Notes: generated from the letters alone by a model not told the origin. DNA of 64,000 nucleotides from Gottfriedia solisilvae (GCF_002128405.1 NZ_NETJ01000001.1:496001-560000); one strand, 5' to 3'; counted from the first letter of the stretch, positions 1 to 9,694 are shown. Numbers and translations: made by a program.

Positions 1-3000
1 TCTACTGCTGGATTCCACCATAGATCGTATAAGACTACCGTATTTGCCCCGGTTAAATTTAACCCTACTCCACCAGCTTTTAGTGAAATCAAAAAGAAAT
101 CACATTCACCATCATTAAATCGATTACACATCTCTAATCGCTTCTCAGAGCTTGTACTTCCATCAAGATAGAAAAATTCGTCTCCATTGATCGATAATTC
201 CCTTCCGATCATTTCAAGCATTTTCGTAAATTGCGAAAAAATTAATACTCTTCTATTAGCATGTTTTGATTCTTCAATAATTTGCAGAAGCTGCTCAAAC
301 TTTGCAGAACTCCCTTTGTATCCTTCAATAAATAATGCAGGATGACAACAGATTTGCCTTAACCTTGTGATGCCGGCAAGTATTCGGATCCGTGTTTTTC
401 CGAACGATTTATCTTTATCTAAATGCTTTAATGTTTCTTGACGTAACTTGGCTAAATAAGCTGCATATAGTTTTTTCTGTTCAGGTAATAATTCCTCTGA
501 TTCAATCATCTCTACCTTTTCAGGTAACTCTTTAAGCACATCTTCTTTCATTCTTCTTAATAAAAATGGGCGAATTCTCCGTGCTATCGTCTTTTTTGTT
601 AAATTGCTATATTCTTTTAAACCTTGAAACAACTCAGGAAAGACTACATGATAAATTGACCAAAGCTCTTCAAGAGAGTTTTCTACTGGTGTTCCAGTTA
701 ACCCAAAACGATAATTTGCCTGAAGCTTTTTAACAGCTCTTGCAGTTTGCGTTAATGGATTTTTAAAGTTTTGAGCCTCGTCAAAAAATATTGTGTGAAA
801 TGTTTGTTTTTCAAACCATTTAATATCTTTTCTTAACAATGGATAAGAAGTAATGACAACATCAACTGTTGAAACATCCTCTTGTAGCTTCATTCGATTG
901 CTTTTCTTACCGTCCAATACAACTGATTTAATATTTGGTGCAAATTTATAAAATTCACTTAGCCAATTATAAGTCAAAGAAGATGGACATACGACAAGTA
1001 CAGGTAGTTTCTTGTTTTGTACATCTGGAAGTATCGATAAAATATACGAAATACTTTGCAAAGTTTTACCTAATCCCATATCATCAGCTAAAATCCCACC
1101 GAATCCATAATTAGCCAATGTTTTCATCCACTTATAGCCATGTTTTTGATACTCTTTTAAAATCGTTTCAACACGATCAGGTATTTGAATATCAATGTTT
1201 CCGGGATTTTGAATTTGATCTAAAAACTCATGGAAAGACTTTTCTAGTTCAAATGAATTTGGGTTATCTTCGGAATCAATTAGTTGAAGCCCTCTCACTA
1301 TTGGTAAATTCAAACCACTGATCAAATCTTCTTCTTGGCTCGGAACCTCTTTCAAGAAGCGTTGAATTTCTGCAAATTCTCTCGTTTCAAGTGTAAATAA
1401 AGTCCCATTTTTTAATCTATAATATTTTCTTTTCTCTTTTAATGCCGTAATAACTTCACGTATTTCATTTTCAGAGATACCATCCATTTTAAACGTAAAT
1501 TCTAACCAATTTGTTCGTTCTTTTTTCACTTTTACATTTATTTTAGGGAATGTATTACCTCTATATATTCGATTTCTCACAGCAGTTGTAGCATGAATTT
1601 GTACAAGTTTCTCTAGCTTTGGGATTTTATGATGTAAAAACTCGTATTCTAATTCTTCATTATGCAAATAATAGCCACCATCAGTTTTTGAAAATGAACA
1701 TTCTTCCATTAATTGTAATATTTCATATTCCTTTTCTTCATCTCTCGTTACATTCGAATGATTGATAAAATCGCGATGATCTAATGGATTTATTAAAATA
1801 TGGTCGTAATGAAAATCTAGCCCTGCAAGCAAACGATTTTTCACACGATCTAAATATAATTTCGCAACTAAAGGAGGCCTGTCGAATTGCCTTAAAAATG
1901 CTTCGGAAATTTGGACTTCTCCTAATCTCTTCAATCCTGGTATGACTGTATCCATAAAGAATTTAATTTGCTTATTAGGAATCGGGATGATGGTCGTTCC
2001 CGAATCATGTAACATCGCTTTTAAATCTGTTAATCTCATGAAATCTTCACTTTTCAGTCGGTAGAACTTCCCTTTCATGAATAAGTAAGAATATGAATTC
2101 AATAATATGACATCTTCCAAACCATACACATTTAATTGGAAATCTTTTTTGTTGGCTTCAATAATATCAAACTGTAAAGGCAGCAAATGTGATGAAATGT
2201 GCAATTTATCATATGACTTGTCCTGGGTAATCAATTTTACAATTGGAACATGCAATAATGAATTGACTAACTGTTCCCATGATGTTGTTGGAATGAATAA
2301 TGTGTCATGATTATTTTTAGTAAAAGTTTGATCATGAATATGCTCCAAAAACGATTTTTCATCGTCCATTAATTGGATTAGAAATTGGACTACATCATCT
2401 GTCTCTCTTAATAAGCAATGTAGGTTTGGATCATACGTAAATGATTTTGAAATTTCCGTTACATGTCCAATTTTTACATTTTCCAAAAACTCTCGAATAT
2501 TCCCCACTTTCGAAGGGCCAATTTTTGCTTGAATTCCACATATATGACTTCCATTTTGCAAAGGAATAACTTGTAAAGTAAACTCTGCATTGATGATTTG
2601 TCTTGTTTCAAAAAGACGTTGCTTTCGACTTGATCGACTTGTCTTTTTTTCGTTGAATATCTTAACAAATCCATCTGTAAGATCTGAGTTTGATGTATCA
2701 TAATCAGTGAAATTATTATTTAAGTTCGGAGTTGTCCCTTTTTGTATATGCTCACACATTGCAATCAATACAGCTGCAATATGCTGACAGTCTCTATGAT
2801 ACGATGCAAGTGATGGACAACTACATGAGGTTTGCAACATATCTTTATTGTCACTTTTAATACTTACTTCAAAATCTTCAGTACCTTTTACAATTGCATG
2901 ACTTTCATCTATATTAAATTCTTTAAATATTACTTTATTAGCGCGAAAAAAAGATTCTCCTCGTTTGAAGGAGATTTCACCACACATTTCTTTAATTTTT

Positions 3001-3023
3001 TTATGATTTAATGTACGAAACAA
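1..3023 (-). CDS. SNF2-family DEAD/DEAH helicase with N-terminal SWIM zinc finger (3' end outside window)
   Basis: Continuous minus-strand reading frame that runs off the left edge, about 1007 codons visible. The first codon is TTG at 3023, preceded by AAGGAGGAG at 3032-3040 with good spacing; no ATG fits better. Near the N terminus is a SWIM zinc-binding pattern (CSCP...CQH), a DNA/protein contact module. The C-terminal half has the SNF2 ATPase motifs: GILADDMGLGKT (Walker A), VVCPSSL, FDEAQ (Walker B), GLTGTP, and then helicase motifs V/VI (ISLKAGGVGLNLT). The end of the helicase C domain is cut off. This architecture is the long SNF2 helicase of Bacilli, thought to remodel protein-DNA complexes, possibly at stalled RNA polymerase; that role is inferred. 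Terminal gene of its own unit, with liaFSR upstream on the same strand. Confidence 0.92.
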   Translation of the reverse strand, partial: MFRTLNHKKIKEMCGEISFKRGESFFRANKVIFKEFNIDESHAIVKGTEDFEVSIKSDNKDMLQTSCSCPSLASYHRDCQHIAAVLIAMCEHIQKGTTPNLNNNFTDYDTSNSDLTDGFVKIFNEKKTSRSSRKQRLFETRQIINAEFTLQVIPLQNGSHICGIQAKIGPSKVGNIREFLENVKIGHVTEISKSFTYDPNLHCLLRETDDVVQFLIQLMDDEKSFLEHIHDQTFTKNNHDTLFIPTTSWEQLVNSLLHVPIVKLITQDKSYDKLHISSHLLPLQFDIIEANKKDFQLNVYGLEDVILLNSYSYLFMKGKFYRLKSEDFMRLTDLKAMLHDSGTTIIPIPNKQIKFFMDTVIPGLKRLGEVQISEAFLRQFDRPPLVAKLYLDRVKNRLLAGLDFHYDHILINPLDHRDFINHSNVTRDEEKEYEILQLMEECSFSKTDGGYYLHNEELEYEFLHHKIPKLEKLVQIHATTAVRNRIYRGNTFPKINVKVKKERTNWLEFTFKMDGISENEIREVITALKEKRKYYRLKNGTLFTLETREFAEIQRFLKEVPSQEEDLISGLNLPIVRGLQLIDSEDNPNSFELEKSFHEFLDQIQNPGNIDIQIPDRVETILKEYQKHGYKWMKTLANYGFGGILADDMGLGKTLQSISYILSILPDVQNKKLPVLVVCPSSLTYNWLSEFYKFAPNIKSVVLDGKKSNRMKLQEDVSTVDVVITSYPLLRKDIKWFEKQTFHTIFFDEAQNFKNPLTQTARAVKKLQANYRFGLTGTPVENSLEELWSIYHVVFPELFQGLKEYSNLTKKTIARRIRPFLLRRMKEDVLKELPEKVEMIESEELLPEQKKLYAAYLAKLRQETLKHLDKDKSFGKTRIRILAGITRLRQICCHPALFIEGYKGSSAKFEQLLQIIEESKHANRRVLIFSQFTKMLEMIGRELSINGDEFFYLDGSTSSEKRLEMCNRFNDGECDFFLISLKAGGVGLNLTGANTVVLYDLWWNPAV

Positions 3024-3213
3024 ATGAGTTTCTCCTCCTTAACGTTTTGTAAACTCATTATTCTATCTTACCATTTCTGATCCATAACCAAAATTTATAA
3101 AACTTCATTTCCTTAAAAAATTTCAAATTATAAATAAGTACTATTAAAATGTTTTTTTGTATTTAAAAGTATTCTTAAAAGAACTGAGTTGTAAAGAGTT
3201 TTTTTGGCTTATT

Positions 3214-3260
3214 CGTCCACGCCCCACTTAAAAGCGAGTATCCTGGAGTGGAAATCTACG
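3214..3260. repeat. Degenerate fragment of a Bacillus intergenic repeat
   Basis: A GC-richer island in the 332-bp gap between the helicase and liaR. It contains CCACGCCCCAC and AAAGCGAGTATCCTGGAGTGG followed by AAATC. It resembles the end of the high-copy intergenic repeats common in Bacillus (AAAGCGAG...TGGAGCGGAAATC). Recognised by eye only. The rest of the gap (3024-3213, 3261-3307) is AT-rich with no ORF. Confidence 0.35.
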
Positions 3261-3307
3261 AAATTCTATGTTTAACAACAAAAGAGTTTACTAAGACATT
3301 CAAAAAT

Positions 3308-3340
3308 ATAGGGCCGTCTCTTTTGAGACAGCCCCTTTTT
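3308..3340 (-). terminator. Rho-independent terminator of liaFSR
   Basis: The hairpin GGGCcGTCTC-TTTT-GAGACaGCCC lies 15 bp downstream of the liaR stop on the minus strand. U-runs occur on both sides, so it may work in both directions. Confidence 0.7.
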
Positions 3341-3355
3341 CAGATTCACATCATT

Positions 3356-3994
3356 TTATTTCTGTTCAACGATTCCATGTCTAAATGCATAAATAACAGC
3401 TTGTGTACGATCAACTACTTCTAATTTTGTTAGAATGTTACTGACATGTGTTTTGACTGTTTTTAATGACACAAATAGTGTATCTGCTATTTCTTGATTT
3501 GATTTCCCTTCAGTCATTAAATGAAGTACTTCTTGCTCTCTTGCTGTTAAATCATCATGCAATTCTCGATGGGAAGATTTTCTCATGCGATTCATCATTT
3601 TACCAGTTACGACAGGCTCAAGAACTGAACCGCCATTATGAGTTGTACGAATAGCATTTGCGATATCACTTGCTCTTGATGTTTTTAGCATATAGCTGAT
3701 CGCACCAGCGTCGATTGCTGGGTAAACATTTTCATCATCTATAAAACTAGTAACGATAATAATTTTAGCATCTGGCCATTTTGCGATAATTTGTTTAGTC
3801 GCTTCAATTCCGTCCATTACTTCCATTACTAAATCCATTAGGATAATATCTGGTTTCGTGTTTAATACTAGCTCAATTCCTTCTTTTCCATTACTTGCTT
3901 GACCAACTACTTCAATATCGTTTTGCGTACTCAGATATGTAGAAACACCCATTCGTACCATTTCGTGGTCATCAACTAATACTACTTTTATCAC
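3356..3994 (-). CDS. liaR: NarL/LuxR-type response regulator LiaR
   Basis: Cytoplasmic DNA-binding response regulator of the LiaFSR (VraTSR-like) envelope stress system. The receiver domain carries the acidic pair DD at residues 8-9 and the phospho-acceptor Asp at about 54 ([12 protein letters not shown]). The C-terminal LuxR helix-turn-helix ([22 protein letters not shown]) is complete, and the size is normal. A TTG at 4015 could extend it by 7 residues, but GTG at 3994 has AGAGGTG 8 nt upstream and starts right at the conserved IKVVLVDD, so GTG is chosen. The RBS overlaps the end of liaS, indicating translational coupling. Last gene of liaF-liaS-liaR. Family knowledge: activated when cell-wall antibiotics perturb lipid II cycling. 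Confidence 0.93.
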   Translation of the reverse strand: MIKVVLVDDHEMVRMGVSTYLSTQNDIEVVGQASNGKEGIELVLNTKPDIILMDLVMEVMDGIEATKQIIAKWPDAKIIIVTSFIDDENVYPAIDAGAISYMLKTSRASDIANAIRTTHNGGSVLEPVVTGKMMNRMRKSSHRELHDDLTAREQEVLHLMTEGKSNQEIADTLFVSLKTVKTHVSNILTKLEVVDRTQAVIYAFRHGIVEQK

Positions 3995-4007
3995 TTTTTC
4001 AGCACCT

Positions 4008-5024
4008 CTATTCAATTACTGGAACTTTGACTTCAATTTGAGTCCCTCGATTTGGAATACTAACAATTTTTGCAGTACCTCCAATTTCAGAGGCACGTTC
4101 ACTAATAGACTGAATACCGTAAGAACCTGTTTTACGTTTTTCAATGTCAAAACCGATTCCATCATCAATCATTCGTACTAACACAAAATCTTCAATGCTT
4201 CTAATTCTTATTTCAAAAGTCTTCGCATTTGCATGTCTAAGTGTATTTGATAAAGCTTCTTGTATAATTCTAAATAAATGATCTTCAACACCTTTTGACA
4301 GTGAGATATCATCGATTTTCCATTTTAACTGAAGAGCCTGACGATTTGTTAAATCAGCTAGTAGCTTTTCTACACCTTCCTTTAAGCTTTTCCCTTCTAA
4401 TTGGACAGGTCTTAAATGAAGTAATAAAGCTCGCATCTCAGATTGTGCGTTTACAGCCATTTTTTCAATATATCGCAATTGTTCCTGATAGGTTGTATCG
4501 CCTAGTTCATTAATTGCAGAAATCATCATCGATATTGCAAATAACTGTTGGCTTACTGAATCGTGTAACTCTCTTGCTAATCTATGCCTTTCTTTTGTAA
4601 CAACATCCTCAATTGTTTGTGATTCAATTAATTTCTTTTCATCAACTAGTTTTTGCACAGTTTTTCTTGAATCTTCAATCTGTTTAGATATTTTTAGGAG
4701 ATTTGATTCGATATCATTTTCAATAGAACGAATAGAATGATTGGAATCCTTATGATAAGTGCCGTTTTCTGCTTTAATCATCCCTGTTAATAGTGCTTTC
4801 TCATTATGACGAATTGTACTAAGAACTGCTGTACTATAAACAATCGCAATGATTAGAATCGCGATAAAAATAATTAATAATAATGATAATTTCCCTACTT
4901 TATAAATCATTAATTTATCAAATAGCGTTTGATCAATGAAATAATAAACAATACCACAGATTAATGCGCTGGACGTCAGAGATGCCATACAGATTGATAA
5001 AAATATTCCCTTATCTATTTTCAT
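4008..5024 (-). CDS. liaS: Sensor histidine kinase LiaS
   Basis: Intramembrane-sensing histidine kinase of 338 residues. Two N-terminal membrane segments (about 7-30 and 45-67) are joined by a very short extracytoplasmic loop, typical of LiaS/VraS. A linker coiled coil (about 85-140) precedes the HisKA_3 phospho-acceptor region [17 protein letters not shown]. The C-terminal HATPase has N-box [10 protein letters not shown] and G-boxes DDGIGFD and GSYGIQSI. It overlaps liaF by 4 bp, and the liaR ribosome binding site lies at its end. Known family role: phosphorylates LiaR unless inhibited by LiaF. Confidence 0.94.
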   Translation of the reverse strand: MKIDKGIFLSICMASLTSSALICGIVYYFIDQTLFDKLMIYKVGKLSLLLIIFIAILIIAIVYSTAVLSTIRHNEKALLTGMIKAENGTYHKDSNHSIRSIENDIESNLLKISKQIEDSRKTVQKLVDEKKLIESQTIEDVVTKERHRLARELHDSVSQQLFAISMMISAINELGDTTYQEQLRYIEKMAVNAQSEMRALLLHLRPVQLEGKSLKEGVEKLLADLTNRQALQLKWKIDDISLSKGVEDHLFRIIQEALSNTLRHANAKTFEIRIRSIEDFVLVRMIDDGIGFDIEKRKTGSYGIQSISERASEIGGTAKIVSIPNRGTQIEVKVPVIE

Positions 5025-5770
5025 CTGTTTGTCACCTCTATTTTTCCAACTGCTAATGAGGTAATGATTTTTAATTTTCTTGATGCCTCTTTATAATCAT
5101 TCGTAGTAAATTTGCAATTTTTATTAAAACCTTTTAACTCATTTTTTAAGATATTAACTTTTCCAAATAAAGTTGCATGATGAAAAGTTAATTCTACATC
5201 ATATGGAACATATAAAGTGATGTTTCCAATCAAACCATTGATTGCTAAAACAGTTTCACCTTCAGGTATAAAGGAATCTGTTAAATCAATCTCAATATCA
5301 CCAATACCAAAATAATAATCAACATCATCTAATTCAAATGTCGTATCATTTTTCATTCGAATATTTGAGAAAAATCGATTTGAAATTAATGATTTCGCTT
5401 CAAATACACCTGAACTTGTTTTCTCTTGTGTGAGTGGTATTACAATTTTTTCATTTAATTTTGAATTGATGAAAATTAAATAACCTATATAAATCACAAT
5501 AAATGCTAAAACACCTAAAATAGACTTCAGTTGAAATACATTGCTTATAAATAAAATAATCCCACCAAAAAATGCAATATTTGCTGAAGTTGACGGATAT
5601 ACTTTTCGTTTTTTTGCACCATATTGAATTAAATATATACCAACTCCTGCTGCAATAATTGCAAATGGATTCAAAAACAAATCAAATAAAAGCCCTATAC
5701 CTGCAATGATAAATAATATTCCAATTAACTCATTGCTAGACAATCGTCTTAAATGCTCTAAATGCTTCAT
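5021..5770 (-). CDS. liaF: LiaF, negative regulator of LiaS/LiaR (cell wall-active antibiotic response protein)
   Basis: Membrane protein of 249 residues. Four hydrophobic segments fill roughly residues 14-110, followed by the soluble C-terminal LiaF/DUF2154 domain (FGIGDIEIDLTDSFIPEGETV ... LIGNITLYVPYDVEL). In B. subtilis LiaF keeps LiaS silent without stress; the same role is inferred from the conserved liaF-liaS-liaR order and the 4-bp overlap with liaS. Start ATG at 5770 has GAGGAGAG upstream. No liaIH genes lie immediately upstream, so the classical liaIH target, if present, must be elsewhere. Confidence 0.92.
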   Translation of the reverse strand: MKHLEHLRRLSSNELIGILFIIAGIGLLFDLFLNPFAIIAAGVGIYLIQYGAKKRKVYPSTSANIAFFGGIILFISNVFQLKSILGVLAFIVIYIGYLIFINSKLNEKIVIPLTQEKTSSGVFEAKSLISNRFFSNIRMKNDTTFELDDVDYYFGIGDIEIDLTDSFIPEGETVLAINGLIGNITLYVPYDVELTFHHATLFGKVNILKNELKGFNKNCKFTTNDYKEASRKLKIITSLAVGKIEVTNR

Positions 5771-5851
5771 ATTGCTCTCCTCTATTCACTAAACGTAACT
5801 TGTTAATAACAACTGAAAGCAAATTGTTAGTAACGCTTGTAATATGTAGTT

Positions 5852-5915
5852 TATCTATTTTTGATTAAATCGTTAACAACCTTAAGTATTGTTTTTTCTC
5901 GGTCTAAAGTCTGAG
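5852..5915 (-). promoter_or_regulatory. Putative liaF promoter with upstream operator-like palindrome
   Basis: On the minus strand TTGTTA (5874-5879) and TAGATA (5852-5857) are separated by 16 bp. 18 bp upstream of the -35 lies an imperfect palindrome, CTCGGTCTAAAGTCTGAG (plus strand, 5898-5915; 6 of 8 arm positions pair). This is an activator-like position, so it is a candidate LiaR autoregulatory site. Inference only. Confidence 0.4.
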
Positions 5916-5967
5916 ATAAATTTGTAATAATCTATCTGATTATATAGCAGAGTCTTTCCAAAAGAAA

Positions 5968-5990
5968 AAGAAGAGTATCATACTCTTCTT
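5968..5990 (-). terminator. Terminator of rsgA
   Basis: A 10-bp perfect stem (AAGAAGAGTA / TACTCTTCTT, 3-nt loop) abuts the rsgA stop and is followed on the minus strand by a T-rich tract. Confidence 0.8.
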
Positions 5991-7037
5991 TTATTTATAA
6001 GATTTCGTATTCATCATCTTATGCATTTTTTTCCACTTGTCTTTTTCAATCCTTGCTAATGAAGCATCTTGTTTTCTTTCTGCATATGCCAATTCTCTCA
6101 TTAATTTACGATAACTTGTTAATCTTTGAGCGTCTAACAGACCATTTGAAATGGCTTCATTAACTGCACATCCAGGTTCTTTTTCATGAGTACAATCGGA
6201 AAATTTACACGATTTCGCTAACTCATCTACATCAGAAAAAGTTGAGCTTAAATGGTCTTCCCCACCCCATAATTGAAGTTCTCGCATACCAGGTGTATCA
6301 ATCACCATTCCACCAGTAGGTAAGAAGAATAATTCACGATGGGTCGTTGTATGCTTACCTCGATCATCGCCTTCACGAACATCCTGAGTGATTTGTTTCG
6401 ATTCACCTATTAATGCATTTAATAAGGTTGATTTACCGACACCAGAAGAACCTAAAAGGGATACCGTTTTCCCTTCTGAAACAAGATTTTTAACTTCTTC
6501 AATACCTTCCCCGTTTGTACTGTTTACCGTATAAACTGGGATACCGAATGCAATCTCATCAACCTCTGCAATTCTAGAAGGAAGATCGTCACATAAATCT
6601 TTTTTCGTTAGAACGATAATTGGGTTTGCACCGCTTTCATATGCTACTAACAAATAACGTTCTAATCTTCTTATATTAAAGTCATTATTTAATGCCATGA
6701 CTAAAAATACATAATCTATATTCGCGGCAACAACCTGTTCTTCCGTCTTGTCCCCTGCGGATTGTCTTGAAAATTGACTCATTCTAGGTAATACTTTTTG
6801 AATAATTGCTTTATTTTCACCTTTTAGTGGTTCAATGACCACCCAATCTCCTACCGATGGATAATCACTTTTGACTTTTGCTTGAAATTGAAATTTACCA
6901 GAAACTTCTCCGATCCATTCATCTTCTCCATCATGTAATTTATAAATTTGTCTTTGTTCAGAAATCACACGAGCCACTACAGTTGATTGATCTTTTTCTC
7001 CGAACACATCTTTCCAGCCTAATTGTTCTAAATTCAT
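5991..7037 (-). CDS. rsgA: Ribosome small-subunit-dependent GTPase A
   Basis: Circularly permuted GTPase of 348 residues that assists late 30S subunit maturation in the cytoplasm. Order seen: N-terminal OB-like domain (about 1-85), G4 TKKD, G1 P-loop GSSGVGKSTLLNALIG, G3 DTPGMREL, then a zinc-binding tail with C-x5-C-x-H...C (CKFSDCTHEKEPGC). The G4-G1-G3 order is diagnostic. It is longer than the B. subtilis housekeeping RsgA (YloQ, about 298 residues) and starts MNLEQLGW, typical of the second RsgA-like paralogue found in many Bacilli, so it may be an additional copy. Start ATG at 7037 has AGGAGGAC upstream. Monocistronic, with its own terminator. Confidence 0.9.
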   Translation of the reverse strand: MNLEQLGWKDVFGEKDQSTVVARVISEQRQIYKLHDGEDEWIGEVSGKFQFQAKVKSDYPSVGDWVVIEPLKGENKAIIQKVLPRMSQFSRQSAGDKTEEQVVAANIDYVFLVMALNNDFNIRRLERYLLVAYESGANPIIVLTKKDLCDDLPSRIAEVDEIAFGIPVYTVNSTNGEGIEEVKNLVSEGKTVSLLGSSGVGKSTLLNALIGESKQITQDVREGDDRGKHTTTHRELFFLPTGGMVIDTPGMRELQLWGGEDHLSSTFSDVDELAKSCKFSDCTHEKEPGCAVNEAISNGLLDAQRLTSYRKLMRELAYAERKQDASLARIEKDKWKKMHKMMNTKSYK

Positions 7038-7072
7038 TTTGTCCTCCTAAATGTAAGGACAATAATGAAGAA

Positions 7073-7135
7073 TTACTTCATTTCTTGTCCCCTTGTAATT
7101 GCATTCTTATTTAGTAAACTAATTGAATTTCCCAT
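7073..7135 (-). CDS. Possible 20-residue leader peptide upstream of rsgA
   Basis: Short frame MGNSISLLNKNAITRGQEMK with ATG at 7135 and a GGAGTGA ribosome binding site 6-7 nt upstream; it stops 35 nt before the rsgA start. Nothing is recognised in the peptide. The well-placed RBS and its position in the leader of a GTPase gene make a regulatory or cryptic small ORF possible, but chance is not excluded. Confidence 0.3.
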   Translation of the reverse strand: MGNSISLLNKNAITRGQEMK

Positions 7136-7725
7136 ATAACATCACTCCGTTTCATTAAAATTACTATTAGTATATCCAAATTTTAGAAAATCGTCCATAT
7201 GAATTAATTGAATATTAAAACAGAATAAATAACTATTATATAATTCTACAAATTCCGACATTTCCAATTATTTACTTTTATTAAAAATTATTAATCTAAG
7301 ATAACAAAATTAAGAAAACCCTTGAAATATTTCAAAAACTTATTATTATTTAAATATAGGTCTTTTAGATTAGACACGTTTTGCCTTTTTCAACCGAAAA
7401 AGCACTGATACATATATATTTTTGTATGAAAAATCAGTATTGCAAGACTTGTCTGACAATATAAATTACTTTACAGTGTTGCGTTGTTTTGTGTTATACT
7501 ACAAAAGTATTTATTATCCATATTTTTACACAATTCAAATAAATGAATTTTGTCTGTATGATTCTGTTTATATATTAAGGTCATCTTTTTTTAAGTAGAA
7601 TTGTCGAAATTTGTAGAATTTAAATTATTTTTTACACCAAATTGACAGAATAGTGTATGAATTTGCGACAATAAATATTCAGACATAAAACGACATAGAA
7701 TAGCACTTAAGAGGGAGGAATTAAA
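7136..7725. other. 590-bp AT-rich intergenic region carrying the dtpT promoter
   Basis: No ORF, tRNA or known riboswitch is seen. On the plus strand TTTACA (7470-7475) and TATACT (7495-7500, with an upstream TG) form a promoter-like pair with a long 19-bp spacer. A second possible -35 is TTGACA at 7642-7647. Between them, 7597-7622 holds two overlapping AATT-n-GAA-type dyads that only weakly resemble CodY boxes (about 9-10 of 15 positions). Which promoter is used cannot be decided from sequence. Confidence 0.4.
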
Positions 7726-9120
7726 ATGAGCGTAGCGACTCAAAACGTATCATCAAATGAGCAACAACAAAAAACGAAACATCCGCCTGGCCTTTACTTA
7801 TTATTTGCAACTGAGGCTTGGGAACGCTTTAGTTATTATGGAATGCGTGCACTATTAGTTCTTTATTTAACATCAACTGTGGTTCAAGGTGGACTTGGAT
7901 TTAAAGACGCATGGGCACTTCAACTCTATGGATTATTTACTGGACTTGTATATTTCACACCAATTATTGGTGGATGGATTACAGATAACTTTATTGCAAA
8001 ACGTTTCGCGATTACCCTTGGTGGGATCATAATGGCAATCGGTAATATTACATTATTTGGTGTAAATACAACTACTGGTCTTTATATTGGATTAGTTTTA
8101 TTAATTATCGGTAATGGTTTCTTCAAGCCAAATATCTCAACTCTTGTTGGTGAATTATATGAAGACAACGATCCACGTCGTGATGGAGCGTTTACAATTT
8201 TCTATATGGGTATCAACTTAGGTGCATTCTTTGCTCCATTAGTAACTGGTTACCTTGCAAATAACTTATTTATGGATCCAAACGGTCCAGGTAAAGCTGA
8301 TAATTTTTACGGTTACCGTTTTGGTTTCTTAGCAGCTGCAATTGGTATGATCATTGGTCAAATCATTTTCAACTTATTAGCTAAAAAATACTTAGGTGAC
8401 CTTGGTACAAAACCAAATGTTAAAGCTATCAAAGACACTAACAGTGTTGATAAAAGTATTCCTTTAACGAAAAAAGAAAAACAACGTACAACAGTTATCT
8501 TTATCTTAGCTGCATTTACAGTATTTTTCTGGGCTGGATTTGAACAAGCTGGATCTTCTTTAACTCTTTATACTGATCGTTTTATTGATCGTACAATTGG
8601 TACTTTTGAAGTTCCTGCTGCTTGGTTCCAATCAATTAATCCATTATTAATTATCACGTTAGCTCCAGTGCTTTCATATATTTGGATTAAATTAGCACGT
8701 TCAGGTAAAAACATTAGTGTTCCTGCAAAAATGGCTATGGGTCTTGTACTATTAGGAATCGGTTTTGTATTCACTATTTTAGCTGTTATGAAAACAGGTT
8801 CTGATGCAGAAAACATTACAGTAAAAGCAAATATGATTTTTATGTTTATGACATATTTCTTCCACACTGTGGCTGAATTAGTTCTTTCACCAGTTGGATT
8901 ATCTGCAGTATCTCGATATGCACCAATTAAATTAGCTTCATTATTAATGGGTGTATGGTTATCATCAAGCTTCATTGCTAACTTAGTGGCTGGTCAATTA
9001 GCAGCATTTACTTCAACTCTAGGTATGCTTCAAGTATTCTTAGTAGTTGGTGGAGCAGCAATCGTAGTAGGTTTAATCTTACTTGCAATTTCTCCAAAAT
9101 TAGCAAAAATGTTAGACTAA
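7726..9120 (+). CDS. dtpT: Proton-dependent oligopeptide transporter (POT/PTR2 family)
   Basis: Polytopic membrane protein of 464 residues in the POT branch of the MFS, importing di- and tripeptides with protons. Signature near the N terminus: EAWERFSYYGMRALLVLYL; then GGWITDNFIAKRFAI and the second POT motif FYMGINLGAFFAPLVTGYL. About 14 hydrophobic segments span the protein, the usual number. ATG at 7726 follows GAGGGAGGAA. It is transcribed alone, opposite to its neighbours, and ends at a strong hairpin shared with dut. Orthologous to Lactococcus DtpT and B. subtilis YclF; exact specificity is not visible. Confidence 0.93.
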   Translation: MSVATQNVSSNEQQQKTKHPPGLYLLFATEAWERFSYYGMRALLVLYLTSTVVQGGLGFKDAWALQLYGLFTGLVYFTPIIGGWITDNFIAKRFAITLGGIIMAIGNITLFGVNTTTGLYIGLVLLIIGNGFFKPNISTLVGELYEDNDPRRDGAFTIFYMGINLGAFFAPLVTGYLANNLFMDPNGPGKADNFYGYRFGFLAAAIGMIIGQIIFNLLAKKYLGDLGTKPNVKAIKDTNSVDKSIPLTKKEKQRTTVIFILAAFTVFFWAGFEQAGSSLTLYTDRFIDRTIGTFEVPAAWFQSINPLLIITLAPVLSYIWIKLARSGKNISVPAKMAMGLVLLGIGFVFTILAVMKTGSDAENITVKANMIFMFMTYFFHTVAELVLSPVGLSAVSRYAPIKLASLLMGVWLSSSFIANLVAGQLAAFTSTLGMLQVFLVVGGAAIVVGLILLAISPKLAKMLD

Positions 9121-9130
9121 TATTTAAAAC

Positions 9131-9163
9131 AAAAAGCACTCGAATGATCGAGTGCTTTTTTTA
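9131..9163. terminator. Bidirectional terminator between dtpT and dut
   Basis: Stem AAAAAGCACTCG / CGAGTGCTTTTT with a 6-nt loop between two convergent genes. A-run and T-run flank both sides; it touches the dut stop. Confidence 0.88.
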
Positions 9164-9619
9164 TTTACCTGTGCTACCGAATCCGCTTGTTCTTTCTTCA
9201 CCAGCAATATCATCGTCAGTTAATAAAAACTTTTGGAAAACTGCTTGTCCAATTCGCTCACCTTTTTGAATAATGACAGGTTCATTTGTAACATTTAATA
9301 GCTGCATCATGATATGCCCATCATTTGATGGATTGCTATAATAATCCGAATCAATGACCCCTACCCCATTACCTTTTAATAAACCCTTTTTTAATGGAGT
9401 TGATGAGCGTACATATAATGAAAGGAATTCGTCTCTTTGCATATATGCTTTTACACCAGTTCCTACTAACTTAATTTCATTTGGTTGAATGATTGTATCT
9501 TCAATACTTTCAATATCGTAACCAGCAGCGTGAGTAGTCGCTCTCTTAGGCAAATTAACGCCTTCCTTTTCAAAACCTTTTGCTATCTCAAAACCACGAA
9601 TTTTCTCCAAAGTTTTCAC
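9161..9619 (-). CDS. dut: Deoxyuridine 5'-triphosphate nucleotidohydrolase (dUTPase)
   Basis: Trimeric all-beta dUTPase of 152 residues. It hydrolyses dUTP to dUMP, keeping uracil out of DNA and supplying thymidylate synthesis. The five family motifs can be traced: AGYDIE (1), RSSTPLKKGL (2), GVIDSDYY (3, catalytic Asp), GERIGQAVF (4) and the C-terminal P-loop-like arm ERTSGFGSTGK (5). The motif 2-3 region carries a short insertion (NPSNDG) as in the YncF/YosS-type enzymes of Bacillus. ATG at 9619 follows a weak AAGGGTGAAAAC-type RBS. Single gene between a bidirectional terminator and the nucleotidyltransferase. Confidence 0.93.
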   Translation of the reverse strand: MKTLEKIRGFEIAKGFEKEGVNLPKRATTHAAGYDIESIEDTIIQPNEIKLVGTGVKAYMQRDEFLSLYVRSSTPLKKGLLKGNGVGVIDSDYYSNPSNDGHIMMQLLNVTNEPVIIQKGERIGQAVFQKFLLTDDDIAGEERTSGFGSTGK

Positions 9620-9694
9620 CCTTTACCATATATTTCATTCCTTAGTTTAACATATAAAAAGTTCAAGTATGAATGAAATTTAAAGCAGCATTAA

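Noticed and set aside
2474-2701. 75-codon minus-strand frame inside the SNF2 helicase
   Set aside because: Out-of-frame shadow within the SWIM-domain coding region.
8568-8975. 135-codon minus-strand frame inside dtpT
   Set aside because: Antisense shadow of an MFS gene with no RBS or recognisable motif.
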